Assembly (NCBI GenBank): GCA_910578325.1
Contig: CAJTQT010000002.1
Location: 271,266-335,265, forward strand
Direction of reading: 5' to 3'
DNA from: an uncultured Christensenella sp.
GTDB taxonomy: Bacteria > Bacillota > Clostridia > Christensenellales > CAG-917
DNA length: 64,000 nucleotides
Part shown: positions 8,889 to 16,816 of the stretch, piece after piece
Layout: the number at the start of each line of letters is the position of its first letter
Numbering within the stretch: the first letter of the stretch is position 1
Notes under the pieces: model-generated
Database searches by the model: none
Seen by the model: only the letters and a program-made list of their open reading frames with translations
What the model was told of the DNA's origin: nothing
Program-made: the position numbers and the translations under genes

Positions 8889-9845
8889 TTATTCCTCGGT
8901 TTCATCGGGAGCGGAAGACTCCTCTTCGGGCTCAGCCGTTTCGGAAATTTCTTCCTTATCTGATCCCGCGGGTATGAGCGTTTGCTCTGCCTGCGCCTCG
9001 GATTCCTGCTTTTCCCTGCTCAACGATGCGAGATATTCCTCCGCAAGACGACGCTTTTCTTCGTCGCTCAGACTGTCCACCGTAACGACCTGCTCTCCTG
9101 CAACCTTCTTGTTGTTTTCGAGTTTAGCAATGACCAAAGTGCGCACCAGAATAAATGCGTAAATTACAAACAAAAGAATCAGCGGAAGCACTACAATGCA
9201 GAAGAAACGAGTTTTACCTTCCACCGGATCTTGCATAAAGTTTCCGAGTGCGCCCGCGCCTTTGAGCATTTTACCGCTTGTAAAGATAAGTTCTCCGTTT
9301 TCACCCTCGGATACATCTCCCCATACGGCGACGATATCCTCCGGCGAAACTTTATGTTTATCCCAAGACGAATGGTCTGCGTCCTCAGCAACCGTATCCT
9401 GCCATCTGCCTTCCTGATTATCGCCGCGGGTGCGTATAGCCGTAACCGTGCCGGCAGCATTCTTTTCAATACCTACTACTCTGTGCGAGTTGAAGTCCGG
9501 ATAATTAGAACCTGCCTGATAACGCAGAAATTTAAACGTGATAACCTGTCCGACTTTAAGGTCCGCTCCGTCTCCGCTGTACGCTGTCGAAATGATAACG
9601 TCGTTCTTTTTGAACGTCGGAGCCATCGAGTCCGAAGCAACCGAGAAATAGCAGTTATCGCCGACGCGTGTAATGTTGTCGGGATTAGCCGAACGTATGA
9701 TAGTGAAAATGGCGACAACCAGTGCAAAAACTATCAAAACGATACAAATAACGTTCACAACCCAATTGAGAATGGTCCTTACCTTCTGTTGAGAGGGCGT
9801 GAGTTCTTTCTTCTCTTTCTGAGAAGACTTTGCGAAAATATTCAT
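8889..9845 (-). CDS. SipW-type (ER-type) signal peptidase I, copy 2
   Basis: 318-residue paralogue of the 3907-4644 protein. Membrane helix at about 26-50; catalytic Ser73 in SVASDSMAPTF; His121 in DFNSHRVVGIE replaces the usual lysine base; GDN box TRGDNQE; an insertion of about 40 residues between the GDN box and the second membrane helix (about 215-237). The cytosolic tail has LSDEEKRRLAEEYLAS, matching the tail motif of copy 1, then an acidic low-complexity end. The start has a strong ribosome site (AAGGAG). It heads the minus-strand cluster sipW2-AAA-DUF2357-sipW1. Role inferred: export and maturation of TasA/camelysin-like filament proteins. Confidence 0.9.
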   Translation of the reverse strand: MNIFAKSSQKEKKELTPSQQKVRTILNWVVNVICIVLIVFALVVAIFTIIRSANPDNITRVGDNCYFSVASDSMAPTFKKNDVIISTAYSGDGADLKVGQVITFKFLRYQAGSNYPDFNSHRVVGIEKNAAGTVTAIRTRGDNQEGRWQDTVAEDADHSSWDKHKVSPEDIVAVWGDVSEGENGELIFTSGKMLKGAGALGNFMQDPVEGKTRFFCIVVLPLILLFVIYAFILVRTLVIAKLENNKKVAGEQVVTVDSLSDEEKRRLAEEYLASLSREKQESEAQAEQTLIPAGSDKEEISETAEPEEESSAPDETEE

Positions 9846-9885
9846 AAATTTTCTCCTTAGATGCCTTGCCGCGTTCTTTCCCGAG

Positions 9886-9986
9886 ACTTATTGCCGTAAA
9901 CAGTGCGACGCCGCACCGCCGAGATAAAACCCAACCGCTATTGACATCATCGGGCCATACTTATTGCCATTTAAAGCGCTTTGCGC
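9886..9986 (-). promoter_or_regulatory. Duplicated hairpin-plus-GGCAATAAGT motif in the sipW2 leader
   Basis: Read on the minus strand, GGCAATAAGT occurs twice (9968-9959 and 9895-9886), 73 nt apart. Each copy is preceded by a short GC hairpin (GCGC-AAA-GCGC at 9986-9976 and GTGCG-GCGT-CGCAC at 9916-9903). Both lie in the leader just upstream of the sipW2 ribosome site. The arrangement suggests a tandem RNA or protein-binding element, but it matches no riboswitch class with certainty. Confidence 0.45.
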
Positions 9987-10260
9987 CCTTCACCCGAATG
10001 ACTTTGCTGTACCTGCGGACAAGCCGCATATATAAATTATATATGAATATAAAATTAATGTCAATATACGAAATTGCCGTTAATAAATTAAAATTAGCAA
10101 AATTGCAATAAAATATATGAGCAACGCAAATGCAGTATGTTTGTGAATCGTCCATATACAATAAAATTAAAACTTTGTTATCTGGAAGCAATGCGCAAGA
10201 CATAGGTTTTGTAACTGTCTACTTATGAAATATTAAAATTACGTCTATTTAGTTTTTTGT
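9987..10260. other. AT-rich intergenic stretch without a gene
   Basis: Between the sipW2 leader and the EF-G-like gene. Very AT-rich, with TATATAAATTATATATG near 10028-10045 that could hold a -10 box for sipW2. Open frames here have no ribosome site or recognisable protein. Nothing else is supported. Confidence 0.4.
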
Positions 10261-10294
10261 AAGAAAAAGGCACTTTTACATTAAAAGTGCCTTT
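10261..10294 (-). terminator. Terminator of the EF-G-like gene
   Basis: Twelve-base-pair stem AAAGGCACTTTT/AAAAGTGCCTTT with a five-base loop; on the minus strand it is followed by TTTTTCTT. About 30 bp past the stop at 10325. Confidence 0.85.
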
Positions 10295-10324
10295 AATGAT
10301 TGTATCAATACAGTAAGCGCCGGA

Positions 10325-12373
10325 TTACGCTTCGCGGGATTTTGCCTCCGCGATAATCTTATCGTTGTTCATCGCCGGGACCTCTTCGTAACGCGCGTGG
10401 TGCATTTCGAATTTACCTCTACCCTGCGTCATAGACCGCAAATCCGTGGCATAACGGAACATTTCGGCTTGCGGAACTTCGGCAGTTATAATCTGCTTGC
10501 CGTTTGCCATATCCGTGCCGAGAATTCTTCCGCGACGCTTGTTCATATCGCCGAGGATATCTCCGAGATATTCGTCAGGAACAGTGATCTTCGCTTCCAT
10601 AATAGGTTCGAGGAAGCAGGGAGCCGCCGCCGCGATACCGTCGGCATAAGAGAGTTTCGCCGCCGTGACGAAAGCGATTTCCTTACTGTCGACAGGGTGA
10701 TACTTTCCGTCGTAAAGCGTTGCTTTCAGATTGACCATAGGATAACCCGCGAGCACGCCGTGCTTGATAGCCTCCCTCAAACCCTTTTCAACCGCGGGAA
10801 TGAACTGACGAGGCACCGCGCCGCCGACAACAGCGTCTACAAATTCGAATTCGCCGTCCGCCGCGCCCGCTTCGTACTTGATAAACACGTCGCCGTACTG
10901 ACCTGCTCCGCCCGATTGCTTTTTATGCTTACCCTCTGCCTGCGCAGTCTTTTTTATGGTCTCGCGATACGCCACTCTCGGCTCCTGCCATGCGATATCT
11001 ATGCCGAGTTTCGCCTTTACGCGTTTGCACATAATATCGAGTTGAGCCTCTCCGAGTCCGCTGATGAGCACGTCGCCGGTTTCAACGTTCTTTTCTACCT
11101 TGAAAGTTGCGTCCTCTTCCTGCATCTTGATAAGTCCCTGAATCGCTTTTTCCTCGTCTTTCGCCGCTTTTACAGCATAGGAAATGACGGGAGACGGGAA
11201 TTCTATCTTTTCAAACACGAGTTTGTTGCCCGAAGCGGCAAGAGTATCGTTTGTATTTGTGTACACGAGTTTCGCAACCGCGCCGATATCGCCCGCGGAA
11301 AGACCGTCGACCGTCTCCTGCTTCTTGCCTTTAAGAACGTAAATCGCGCCGACTTTTTCGGGTTTATCCTGCGAATTATTATATATATTATCTCCGCTGG
11401 ACAGTTTGCCCTGTATAACTTTGAATATAAGCAATTTTCCTACGTACGGGTCTACCACGGATTTAATGACCTGCGCGCTGAACGGAGCCGCAGCGTCTAC
11501 GCCGATTTCCTTAACCTCTCCGCCGACAGTCGCTTTGATTTTATGAACGCGGCCGGGATGCGGCATAAGGTCGACGATCTTATCCATAAGCCTTGCCACT
11601 CCCTTTGAATTGAGCGCGTTACCTGCCATAAGCGGGATAAACACTTCGTCGGCGATAGCGACGTGCAAACCTTTCTGGATTTCCTCGTCGGTAAATTTTT
11701 CGCCTTCGAAGAATTTCATCATAAGTTCCTCGTCTGTTTCGGCGATCATCTCCATAAGTTTGGCAGTATACTCTTCAACGTCCGCTTTCACCACGGCGGG
11801 AGTTTCTATAACCTTGCCCGCAAGGTCGAACGCTTTGCCGGAAAGAACGTCCACGGATCCGATCATCGCTCCGTTTTCCATAATCGGAAGTTCGACGGGA
11901 ACAACGTTTTTATACTTTGCCATAATCGCTTTGACAGTTCCGTTGAAATCGGAATTGTCTTTATCCACCGCGTTGACGAATATAAACGACGGAATTTTTT
12001 TCTCTCCGCACAAATCGAGAGCCTTTTCCGTACCGACCGTAACCGAGCCGCTTGCGGAAGTGACGACTACCGCGCTGTCTGCGGCTTGCAACGCCGCCTG
12101 CATTTCGCCCTCGAAATCGAAAAAGCCGGGAACGTCGAGTATATTTATCTTCGTATCGCGATAGACCGCGTAACCCAGAGCAAGAGAAATAGAAATCTTA
12201 CGTTTTATTTCTTCGTCATCATAGTCCATAGTAGACGAACCGTCGTCCACCTTACCGAGACGGCTTATTGTTTTTGCTTCGAACATAATCGCTTCGGCAA
12301 GCGAAGTCTTTCCTTCGCCGGAGTGTCCGATAAGCGCAACGTTGCGTATAGATTGAGTGTCAAAAATTTTCAT
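10325..12373 (-). CDS. Elongation factor G-like GTPase (EF-G paralogue)
   Basis: 682-residue translational GTPase of the EF-G-like branch, not the canonical FusA. The G1 motif is GHSGEGKTSLAEA (EF-G has GHIDAGKTT), G3 is ILDVPGFFDF and the G4 motif reads NAVDKD instead of NKMD. Domains follow EF-G order: G domain (about 1-270), a beta-barrel domain (about 285-380), then domains III-V with YRETIKKTAQAEGKHKKQSGGAGQYGDV cut here to its start and MNKRRGRILG near the end. Such paralogues bind ribosomes, but their role is not settled. Good ribosome site (AAGGGG). Monocistronic, closed by its own terminator. The family call is firm; the exact function is open. Confidence 0.88.
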   Translation of the reverse strand: MKIFDTQSIRNVALIGHSGEGKTSLAEAIMFEAKTISRLGKVDDGSSTMDYDDEEIKRKISISLALGYAVYRDTKINILDVPGFFDFEGEMQAALQAADSAVVVTSASGSVTVGTEKALDLCGEKKIPSFIFVNAVDKDNSDFNGTVKAIMAKYKNVVPVELPIMENGAMIGSVDVLSGKAFDLAGKVIETPAVVKADVEEYTAKLMEMIAETDEELMMKFFEGEKFTDEEIQKGLHVAIADEVFIPLMAGNALNSKGVARLMDKIVDLMPHPGRVHKIKATVGGEVKEIGVDAAAPFSAQVIKSVVDPYVGKLLIFKVIQGKLSSGDNIYNNSQDKPEKVGAIYVLKGKKQETVDGLSAGDIGAVAKLVYTNTNDTLAASGNKLVFEKIEFPSPVISYAVKAAKDEEKAIQGLIKMQEEDATFKVEKNVETGDVLISGLGEAQLDIMCKRVKAKLGIDIAWQEPRVAYRETIKKTAQAEGKHKKQSGGAGQYGDVFIKYEAGAADGEFEFVDAVVGGAVPRQFIPAVEKGLREAIKHGVLAGYPMVNLKATLYDGKYHPVDSKEIAFVTAAKLSYADGIAAAAPCFLEPIMEAKITVPDEYLGDILGDMNKRRGRILGTDMANGKQIITAEVPQAEMFRYATDLRSMTQGRGKFEMHHARYEEVPAMNNDKIIAEAKSREA

Positions 12374-12526
12374 AACTAACCCCTTTTATTAGTCGATATT
12401 AAAATTCTATAATAAAAATATTCAAATTTCAATACCGAATTTCAAACAAATTGTAAATTTTGCACAAATTTTGCGGCGGCAGAAGGCAAAATTCGGGTTA
12501 TATATGCGTACGCGCGTACATATCTT

Positions 12527-13282
12527 ATGGATATGACAACCATAGGCGTATACGACAGCGGCATAGGCGGACTCACAACGGCGAAAATACTTCTCAACAG
12601 ATTTGCAGGCAACGATTTATTTTATTTTGCCGATAATCTGAATCACCCCTTCGGGAACAAAGACGAGGACAGTTTAAAGGAAACGGTTCGAAAAGGAATC
12701 GCGCACGTAAAAGCGCATTCCGACATCGTAGTGCTCGCCTGCAACACCGCGTCGTCCGTAACCGAAGAAAAGGACGTTATAAAACTGCTTCCGCCTATCG
12801 GAGACTTCTGCGAAGACGCCGAAAACACTCTTATAATGGCAACCAACCGCACTCTCTGCAAGATCTCGGACATCAAATCGGACGACGCATCGCAAAATAA
12901 ATCCGCTTTTCTGCGAGATTTCAAAAAGGCGGACACCTCCGAACTTGCTACGCTCGTAGAAATACAGGCAAGTTTGCAAAGCAGAAAAGGCAATCTTGAT
13001 ATGACGGAATTGCTTCCCTACTTCGCAGAGAGGATATTTTCATTCAAGGGCGTAAAAAACGTAATTCTCGGATGCTCGCATTACCTATACTGCAAGCCGC
13101 AGATAAGCAAGATACTGGGCGCGGTAAACTATTTCGACGGCAATGAATATCTTTGCCGCGAACTTGAAACCCAAATCTCCGCGCACCCGCAGTCTCCTGC
13201 GAAAATAACTTTCGGATTCACTTCGCAAAATGAAGAAAAAAAGTATGACAGAATTTTGAAAATCCTGATGAATACCGACTGA
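12527..13282 (+). CDS. Glutamate racemase-like protein (Asp/Glu racemase family)
   Basis: 251 residues. It has the MurI signatures YDSGIGGLT, YFADNLNHPFG, LACNTASS (first catalytic Cys) and LGCSHYLY (second catalytic Cys; MurI usually has GCTHYP). MurI makes D-glutamate for peptidoglycan. The departures from the usual motifs (SHYLY for THYPLL, NHPFG for PYG) mean a related racemase or a diverged MurI is possible. Two in-frame ATGs (12527, 12533) are available and neither has a convincing ribosome site. A palindrome GTACGCGCGTAC sits just upstream. Convergent with gpr. Confidence 0.75.
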   Translation: MDMTTIGVYDSGIGGLTTAKILLNRFAGNDLFYFADNLNHPFGNKDEDSLKETVRKGIAHVKAHSDIVVLACNTASSVTEEKDVIKLLPPIGDFCEDAENTLIMATNRTLCKISDIKSDDASQNKSAFLRDFKKADTSELATLVEIQASLQSRKGNLDMTELLPYFAERIFSFKGVKNVILGCSHYLYCKPQISKILGAVNYFDGNEYLCRELETQISAHPQSPAKITFGFTSQNEEKKYDRILKILMNTD

Positions 13283-13319
13283 AACAGGCATTCTAACGGC
13301 ATATTTTATAATATTTAGA

Positions 13320-14183
13320 CTATCTCCCGAACGTACGGTTGAGCGCGGAGGCTATTACTCCCGCTGACGCTTCGACGAGATAGTCTATTTCTTTCGGCGC
13401 AACGACAAGGTTGGAAAGATTTTTGTCAACCATACTTGCGCGAAGGCGGTATTCGTCGATTTCTCCCCCCGTCTGCTCGGAATAATCCTTTACGAAATTG
13501 TATATCGCGGTACGCATCGAAAGCATAAGCGGCACGCCTATGGCAACCGTCGGCACGCCCAGCACGGACTTGTCTATACGCTGTTTATCCTGTCCTACTC
13601 CCGCGCCGGGGGAAATGCCCGAAGTGCTTATCTGAAACGACGTACCCACTCGGGAAACCGAACTGGTTGCAAGGCTGTCAATCAGAATTACCGCGCAGGG
13701 CTTGACCTTTTCAGTAACCGCGCTCGCAATATCTGCGGACTGAATACCCGTCGTACCCAGAACTCCGGTAGTCATCGCGCAGACGCACTGTCTCGAATAA
13801 GACTGTAAATACTGTTTTGTGACCTCTACGCCCTCAACCGTGCGCACGCCTAGCGCATCGGCGATTATTCCGCCGTTTCCCAACCCTATAACTAGTACGG
13901 GAACAGACTTTCGCAGAGTGCCCAGCAATCCAGCCACAGTTGAGGATACGTAGCCCGACAAGGTTTTCAACGCACTCTCGCTGTCGTAAATATTTCGCGG
14001 ACAGTCGTAAGTGACGTACACTCCGCGCTCGCGTCCTATTCGTTTTGAGAGTTCGAGACTTTTTACGTTGAGGCACCTCTGAACGATGCCGTAAGACATA
14101 GTCGTTTGTTTTGACAATTCTCCAAGTCCCGCCGCTTCTGCGGCTTCGACAGCCATATCGGTGACAATTTCCGTTGAATTCAT
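13320..14183 (-). CDS. gpr: Germination protease GPR
   Basis: 287-residue member of the A25 family, which degrades small acid-soluble spore proteins during germination. Seen: TYDCPRNIYD near the N-terminus, VIGLGNGGIIADALG, TTGVLGTTGIQSADI, LIDSLATSSVSRVGTSF and ISPGAGVGQDK, all following the order of Bacillus GPR; the two catalytic aspartates correspond to those in ADALG and IDSLA. It is shorter than the Bacillus enzyme (about 370) and starts close to the mature N-terminus, so a propeptide is short or absent (MNSTEIVTDMAVEA resembles the Bacillus cleavage region). It lies divergently beside rpsT, a conserved Firmicute arrangement. Its presence argues that the organism sporulates. Confidence 0.93.
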   Translation of the reverse strand: MNSTEIVTDMAVEAAEAAGLGELSKQTTMSYGIVQRCLNVKSLELSKRIGRERGVYVTYDCPRNIYDSESALKTLSGYVSSTVAGLLGTLRKSVPVLVIGLGNGGIIADALGVRTVEGVEVTKQYLQSYSRQCVCAMTTGVLGTTGIQSADIASAVTEKVKPCAVILIDSLATSSVSRVGTSFQISTSGISPGAGVGQDKQRIDKSVLGVPTVAIGVPLMLSMRTAIYNFVKDYSEQTGGEIDEYRLRASMVDKNLSNLVVAPKEIDYLVEASAGVIASALNRTFGR

Positions 14184-14225
14184 AGATTTATTATGTATAA
14201 TAACGAAAAATCAATGCAAAAATTG

Positions 14226-14254
14226 TTGCAACTTGTTTGCGATTATGATAAGAT
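14226..14254 (+). promoter_or_regulatory. Sigma-A promoter for rpsT
   Basis: TTGCAA, 17-bp spacer, TAAGAT. The predicted start near 14261 leaves a leader of about 35 nt before the rpsT ATG. Confidence 0.6.
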
Positions 14255-14296
14255 ATCAAAGATATTTAGTCAGTACAAACGTACGAGGAGAAAAAT

Positions 14297-14569
14297 ATGC
14301 CAAATATTAAGTCAGCAAAAAAGAGAGTCATCACTTCGCAAAAGAAAAACGAAATCAACACCGCGAAAAAATCGCGCGTAAGGACTGCTCTTAAAAAATA
14401 CAATGCCGCTATCGACGCAAACGACGTCGCTCTCGCAGAAAAACTTCTTCCCGAGACTATGTCCGTTATCGATTGCGCAATGAAAGACGGTATTTATAAA
14501 GCAAACACTGCGGCAAGAAAAAAAGCGACTATCTGCCGCGCTCTCGACAAAATCAAAAACGTTAAATAA
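14297..14569 (+). CDS. rpsT: 30S ribosomal protein S20
   Basis: 90-residue basic protein starting MPNIKSAKKRVITSQK, with the family features of a Lys/Arg-rich first helix, NTAKKSRVRTALKK, and a C-terminal GIYKANTAARKKATICRAL. S20 binds 16S rRNA and helps assemble the small subunit. Ribosome site GAGGAG. A frame open further upstream starts in the promoter region and is not used. It is monocistronic, between its own promoter and terminator, divergent from gpr. Confidence 0.97.
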   Translation: MPNIKSAKKRVITSQKKNEINTAKKSRVRTALKKYNAAIDANDVALAEKLLPETMSVIDCAMKDGIYKANTAARKKATICRALDKIKNVK

Positions 14570-14592
14570 GCGGCTTAATCACGCTTAAAAAG

Positions 14593-14619
14593 AAGGCTGT
14601 CTTTAAAGCAGCCTTTTTT
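14593..14619 (+). terminator. rpsT terminator
   Basis: AAGGCTG, nine-base loop, CAGCCTT followed by a T-run, about 25 bp past the rpsT stop. Confidence 0.85.
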
Positions 14620-14659
14620 ATGTACTTATTCTTCCCTGCGTTTAAACATTAACTTTAAA

Positions 14660-14695
14660 TATTAAATGCGCGCATAATATTGCGCGCATTTAATA
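14660..14695 (-). terminator. Long palindrome at the 3' end of the subtilase gene
   Basis: Fifteen-base-pair arms around TAATAT (left 14660-14674, right 14681-14695; core ATGCGCGCA). It lies 20 bp past the subtilase stop on the minus strand. There is no strong T-run, so termination is likely but not certain. Confidence 0.55.
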
Positions 14696-14716
14696 TAACA
14701 CTCCAAGTCGATAACT

Positions 14717-16606
14717 CTATTTCTTTAATTTTTTATGCTTAGCAATGACGACTGCCGTCAACGCTCCGACAACCGCAACGATAACAACGCAGGCGGTAAA
14801 TGTATAGATGACAAGTTCTTTCCTGAAAGTTTTATCGGGAAGTTCATCCCCCGCTACGGCAAGCATCACGGGCGTGGTAAATACGCCTTTGACTTTTGCC
14901 TTTATCTCAAACTTTCCGACAGAATCAGGCGTAAATACAAACTCTTTCCCTCCCGCGGCATAAACACCGTTTACGTACCACATTATTCTGTCTGAGTCGA
15001 CAGGAACGAAATTCTCGCAATTTTCAAGCCGCAGAACGTATTCCGTCCCGATTGCTAAGACGGAAGTATTCTCAACGCCGGATAAACTCTCTTTTTCGTA
15101 CACGGCAGTTTTGACTTTTCTAATCGTTACATCATTATAAGGCATATAACTTACCGCAAGTTCAACCGAGCGCTCAATCTGTCTGAGAACTAAATTTTCA
15201 CTGTCGTCGTTAGTCCAAACCGCCACTATATGCGTTGTGCCGACCTTATTTTCCGGCATAAACTCCAATTCAGATCCTTCGCCTAACTTGTTTTCTCCCG
15301 AAAACCACTCAACCTTTCCATTGACATTCTGAGAAGAAAGTTCAAATTTCAATTTGACTTTCCTAACTTCGCCGAGATACTGTGTGCTGAATGCAGGATT
15401 TTCGAGAACGATTTCCGCATTCACCCAGTCGAATCCCACAAGTGTCCCGATATCGAATATCGGATAATCGACACCGCCCTTTTTCAACGTCGAGTAAGCG
15501 GTGTTGCGAACCATTGCCGTAAGTTCTGAAACGGATATATTTCTTTTAGTAGCGTCTTTCATTGCGCGGAACTTCATCGTAAGCAGCGCCGAACCGAAAG
15601 CCACGACGGGAGATGCCATACTCGTGCCGTAAAGAGACTTATATATATCCGTGCCGTTGCCGTCCGCGCTGTAAATATCCGAGCCTGCCGCACACAAATC
15701 GTAATCCTTCCCGTAATTACTGCCGCCGTTTTTGGATTCATACAGTTTATTTTCACGAGTGTGATTCATCACTCCGATGACGTTTTTATTTCCTGCAGGA
15801 TAACGCGTATAATCCACCGTTACGCCAAATATATTCGGTCTTTTTCCGCTTTCATGCCCCTCATTGCCCGCCGCGGCAACCAGAATCGCCTTTTCGTGGG
15901 CATCATACGATACGGAATTCGGATCTTCAAAACCTCCGAATCCCGACGACGTGGAAGCGAGCGACATATTTATTACAGACGCTCCGTGATCCAGCGCGAG
16001 ATCGATAGCATCCTCTACCGCCTGCGAGCGGAAATCGCCTTTGTATGCGCCTTTTATGGGCATAATCTTGATATAATCCTCCAAATCCAGAGCGTGTATA
16101 AACGTCGCGACGATACCCGCCACGTGAGTGCCGTGCCTGTTCTCTATATCGTCCGTCATATCTCCTTTGGGGTAATAATGCTGTGAAGCAGGAACCGTGT
16201 TATAGCACACGGGCAACCCGTCACTGTCTCTCAAAAGCACGTCGTACTGCCCGACTCCGTTTGAATCTACCTCTCCCACAATTTCCTTACCGTTTTCATC
16301 ATACTTGCCCGTAAACAAAATGTGGTCGAGATTTATGCCGGTGTCTATAACCGCTACCACGATCGGATCAGATTTCAGATATTCAAAATCATATTCCGAG
16401 GACTGCGTCCAACTGTCCGTCATCTTTTTGAGGCTTTCAATGTCTAAGTGCTCTCTGTCCAGTTGCCAGTCCAAATCTTTATCCGAAACCGCAACGTTAT
16501 AACTGTCCGGCAGGACCGCAAATGCGACGTCCGTCGGCAACAGAATAAACGTAAACAGCGCAACCGCTATAAACATAATAGGCATTGTTTTACGCAAAAA
16601 TCTCAT
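14717..16606 (-). CDS. Cell-surface subtilisin-like serine protease (S8), C-terminally membrane-anchored
   Basis: 629 residues. Signal peptide about 1-30. Catalytic triad in order: Asp88 (VVAVIDTGIN), His158 (NRHGTHVAGI), Ser339 (YGTSMASP), with the oxyanion Asn248 in VAAAGNEG. After the protease domain (to about 385) come two beta-rich, Ig-like modules, then a single membrane helix (about 598-622) and the tail AKHKKLKK. The protease is therefore displayed outside the membrane. No propeptide domain of the I9 type is obvious. Flanked by the rpsT terminator and an intergenic region, so probably monocistronic. Substrate unknown. Confidence 0.92.
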   Translation of the reverse strand: MRFLRKTMPIMFIAVALFTFILLPTDVAFAVLPDSYNVAVSDKDLDWQLDREHLDIESLKKMTDSWTQSSEYDFEYLKSDPIVVAVIDTGINLDHILFTGKYDENGKEIVGEVDSNGVGQYDVLLRDSDGLPVCYNTVPASQHYYPKGDMTDDIENRHGTHVAGIVATFIHALDLEDYIKIMPIKGAYKGDFRSQAVEDAIDLALDHGASVINMSLASTSSGFGGFEDPNSVSYDAHEKAILVAAAGNEGHESGKRPNIFGVTVDYTRYPAGNKNVIGVMNHTRENKLYESKNGGSNYGKDYDLCAAGSDIYSADGNGTDIYKSLYGTSMASPVVAFGSALLTMKFRAMKDATKRNISVSELTAMVRNTAYSTLKKGGVDYPIFDIGTLVGFDWVNAEIVLENPAFSTQYLGEVRKVKLKFELSSQNVNGKVEWFSGENKLGEGSELEFMPENKVGTTHIVAVWTNDDSENLVLRQIERSVELAVSYMPYNDVTIRKVKTAVYEKESLSGVENTSVLAIGTEYVLRLENCENFVPVDSDRIMWYVNGVYAAGGKEFVFTPDSVGKFEIKAKVKGVFTTPVMLAVAGDELPDKTFRKELVIYTFTACVVIVAVVGALTAVVIAKHKKLKK

Positions 16607-16758
16607 ACAGCCTCTATATAATATACAAAATTATTATATATGCTTTATTACGTTTTGTATAGACCAAAATTAAAAAACACCGTCGGCGATTGAAAAACCG
16701 CATATCTAAACGACTGTTTTTAAAATTTAAATTTGTCCGTACACTTTATTCGACATAT

Positions 16759-16793
16759 AAAAAAAGCGCCCTGACCGCAAAAGAGTCGGACGC
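16759..16793 (-). terminator. Terminator of the WG-repeat gene
   Basis: Minus-strand stem GCGTCC-GAC / GTC-a-GGGCGC with one bulged base, followed by seven T. Starts about 25 bp past the stop at 16817. Confidence 0.75.
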
Positions 16794-16816
16794 GTATATA
16801 CACGTTAATTAAGCAA

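Noticed and set aside
9886..10030. c-di-GMP-I (GEMM) riboswitch before sipW2
   Set aside because: GGGCGCAAAGC and a nearby CAGCAAAG look like GEMM, but the second half and the tetraloop-receptor helix cannot be built. Kept only as an unassigned leader element.
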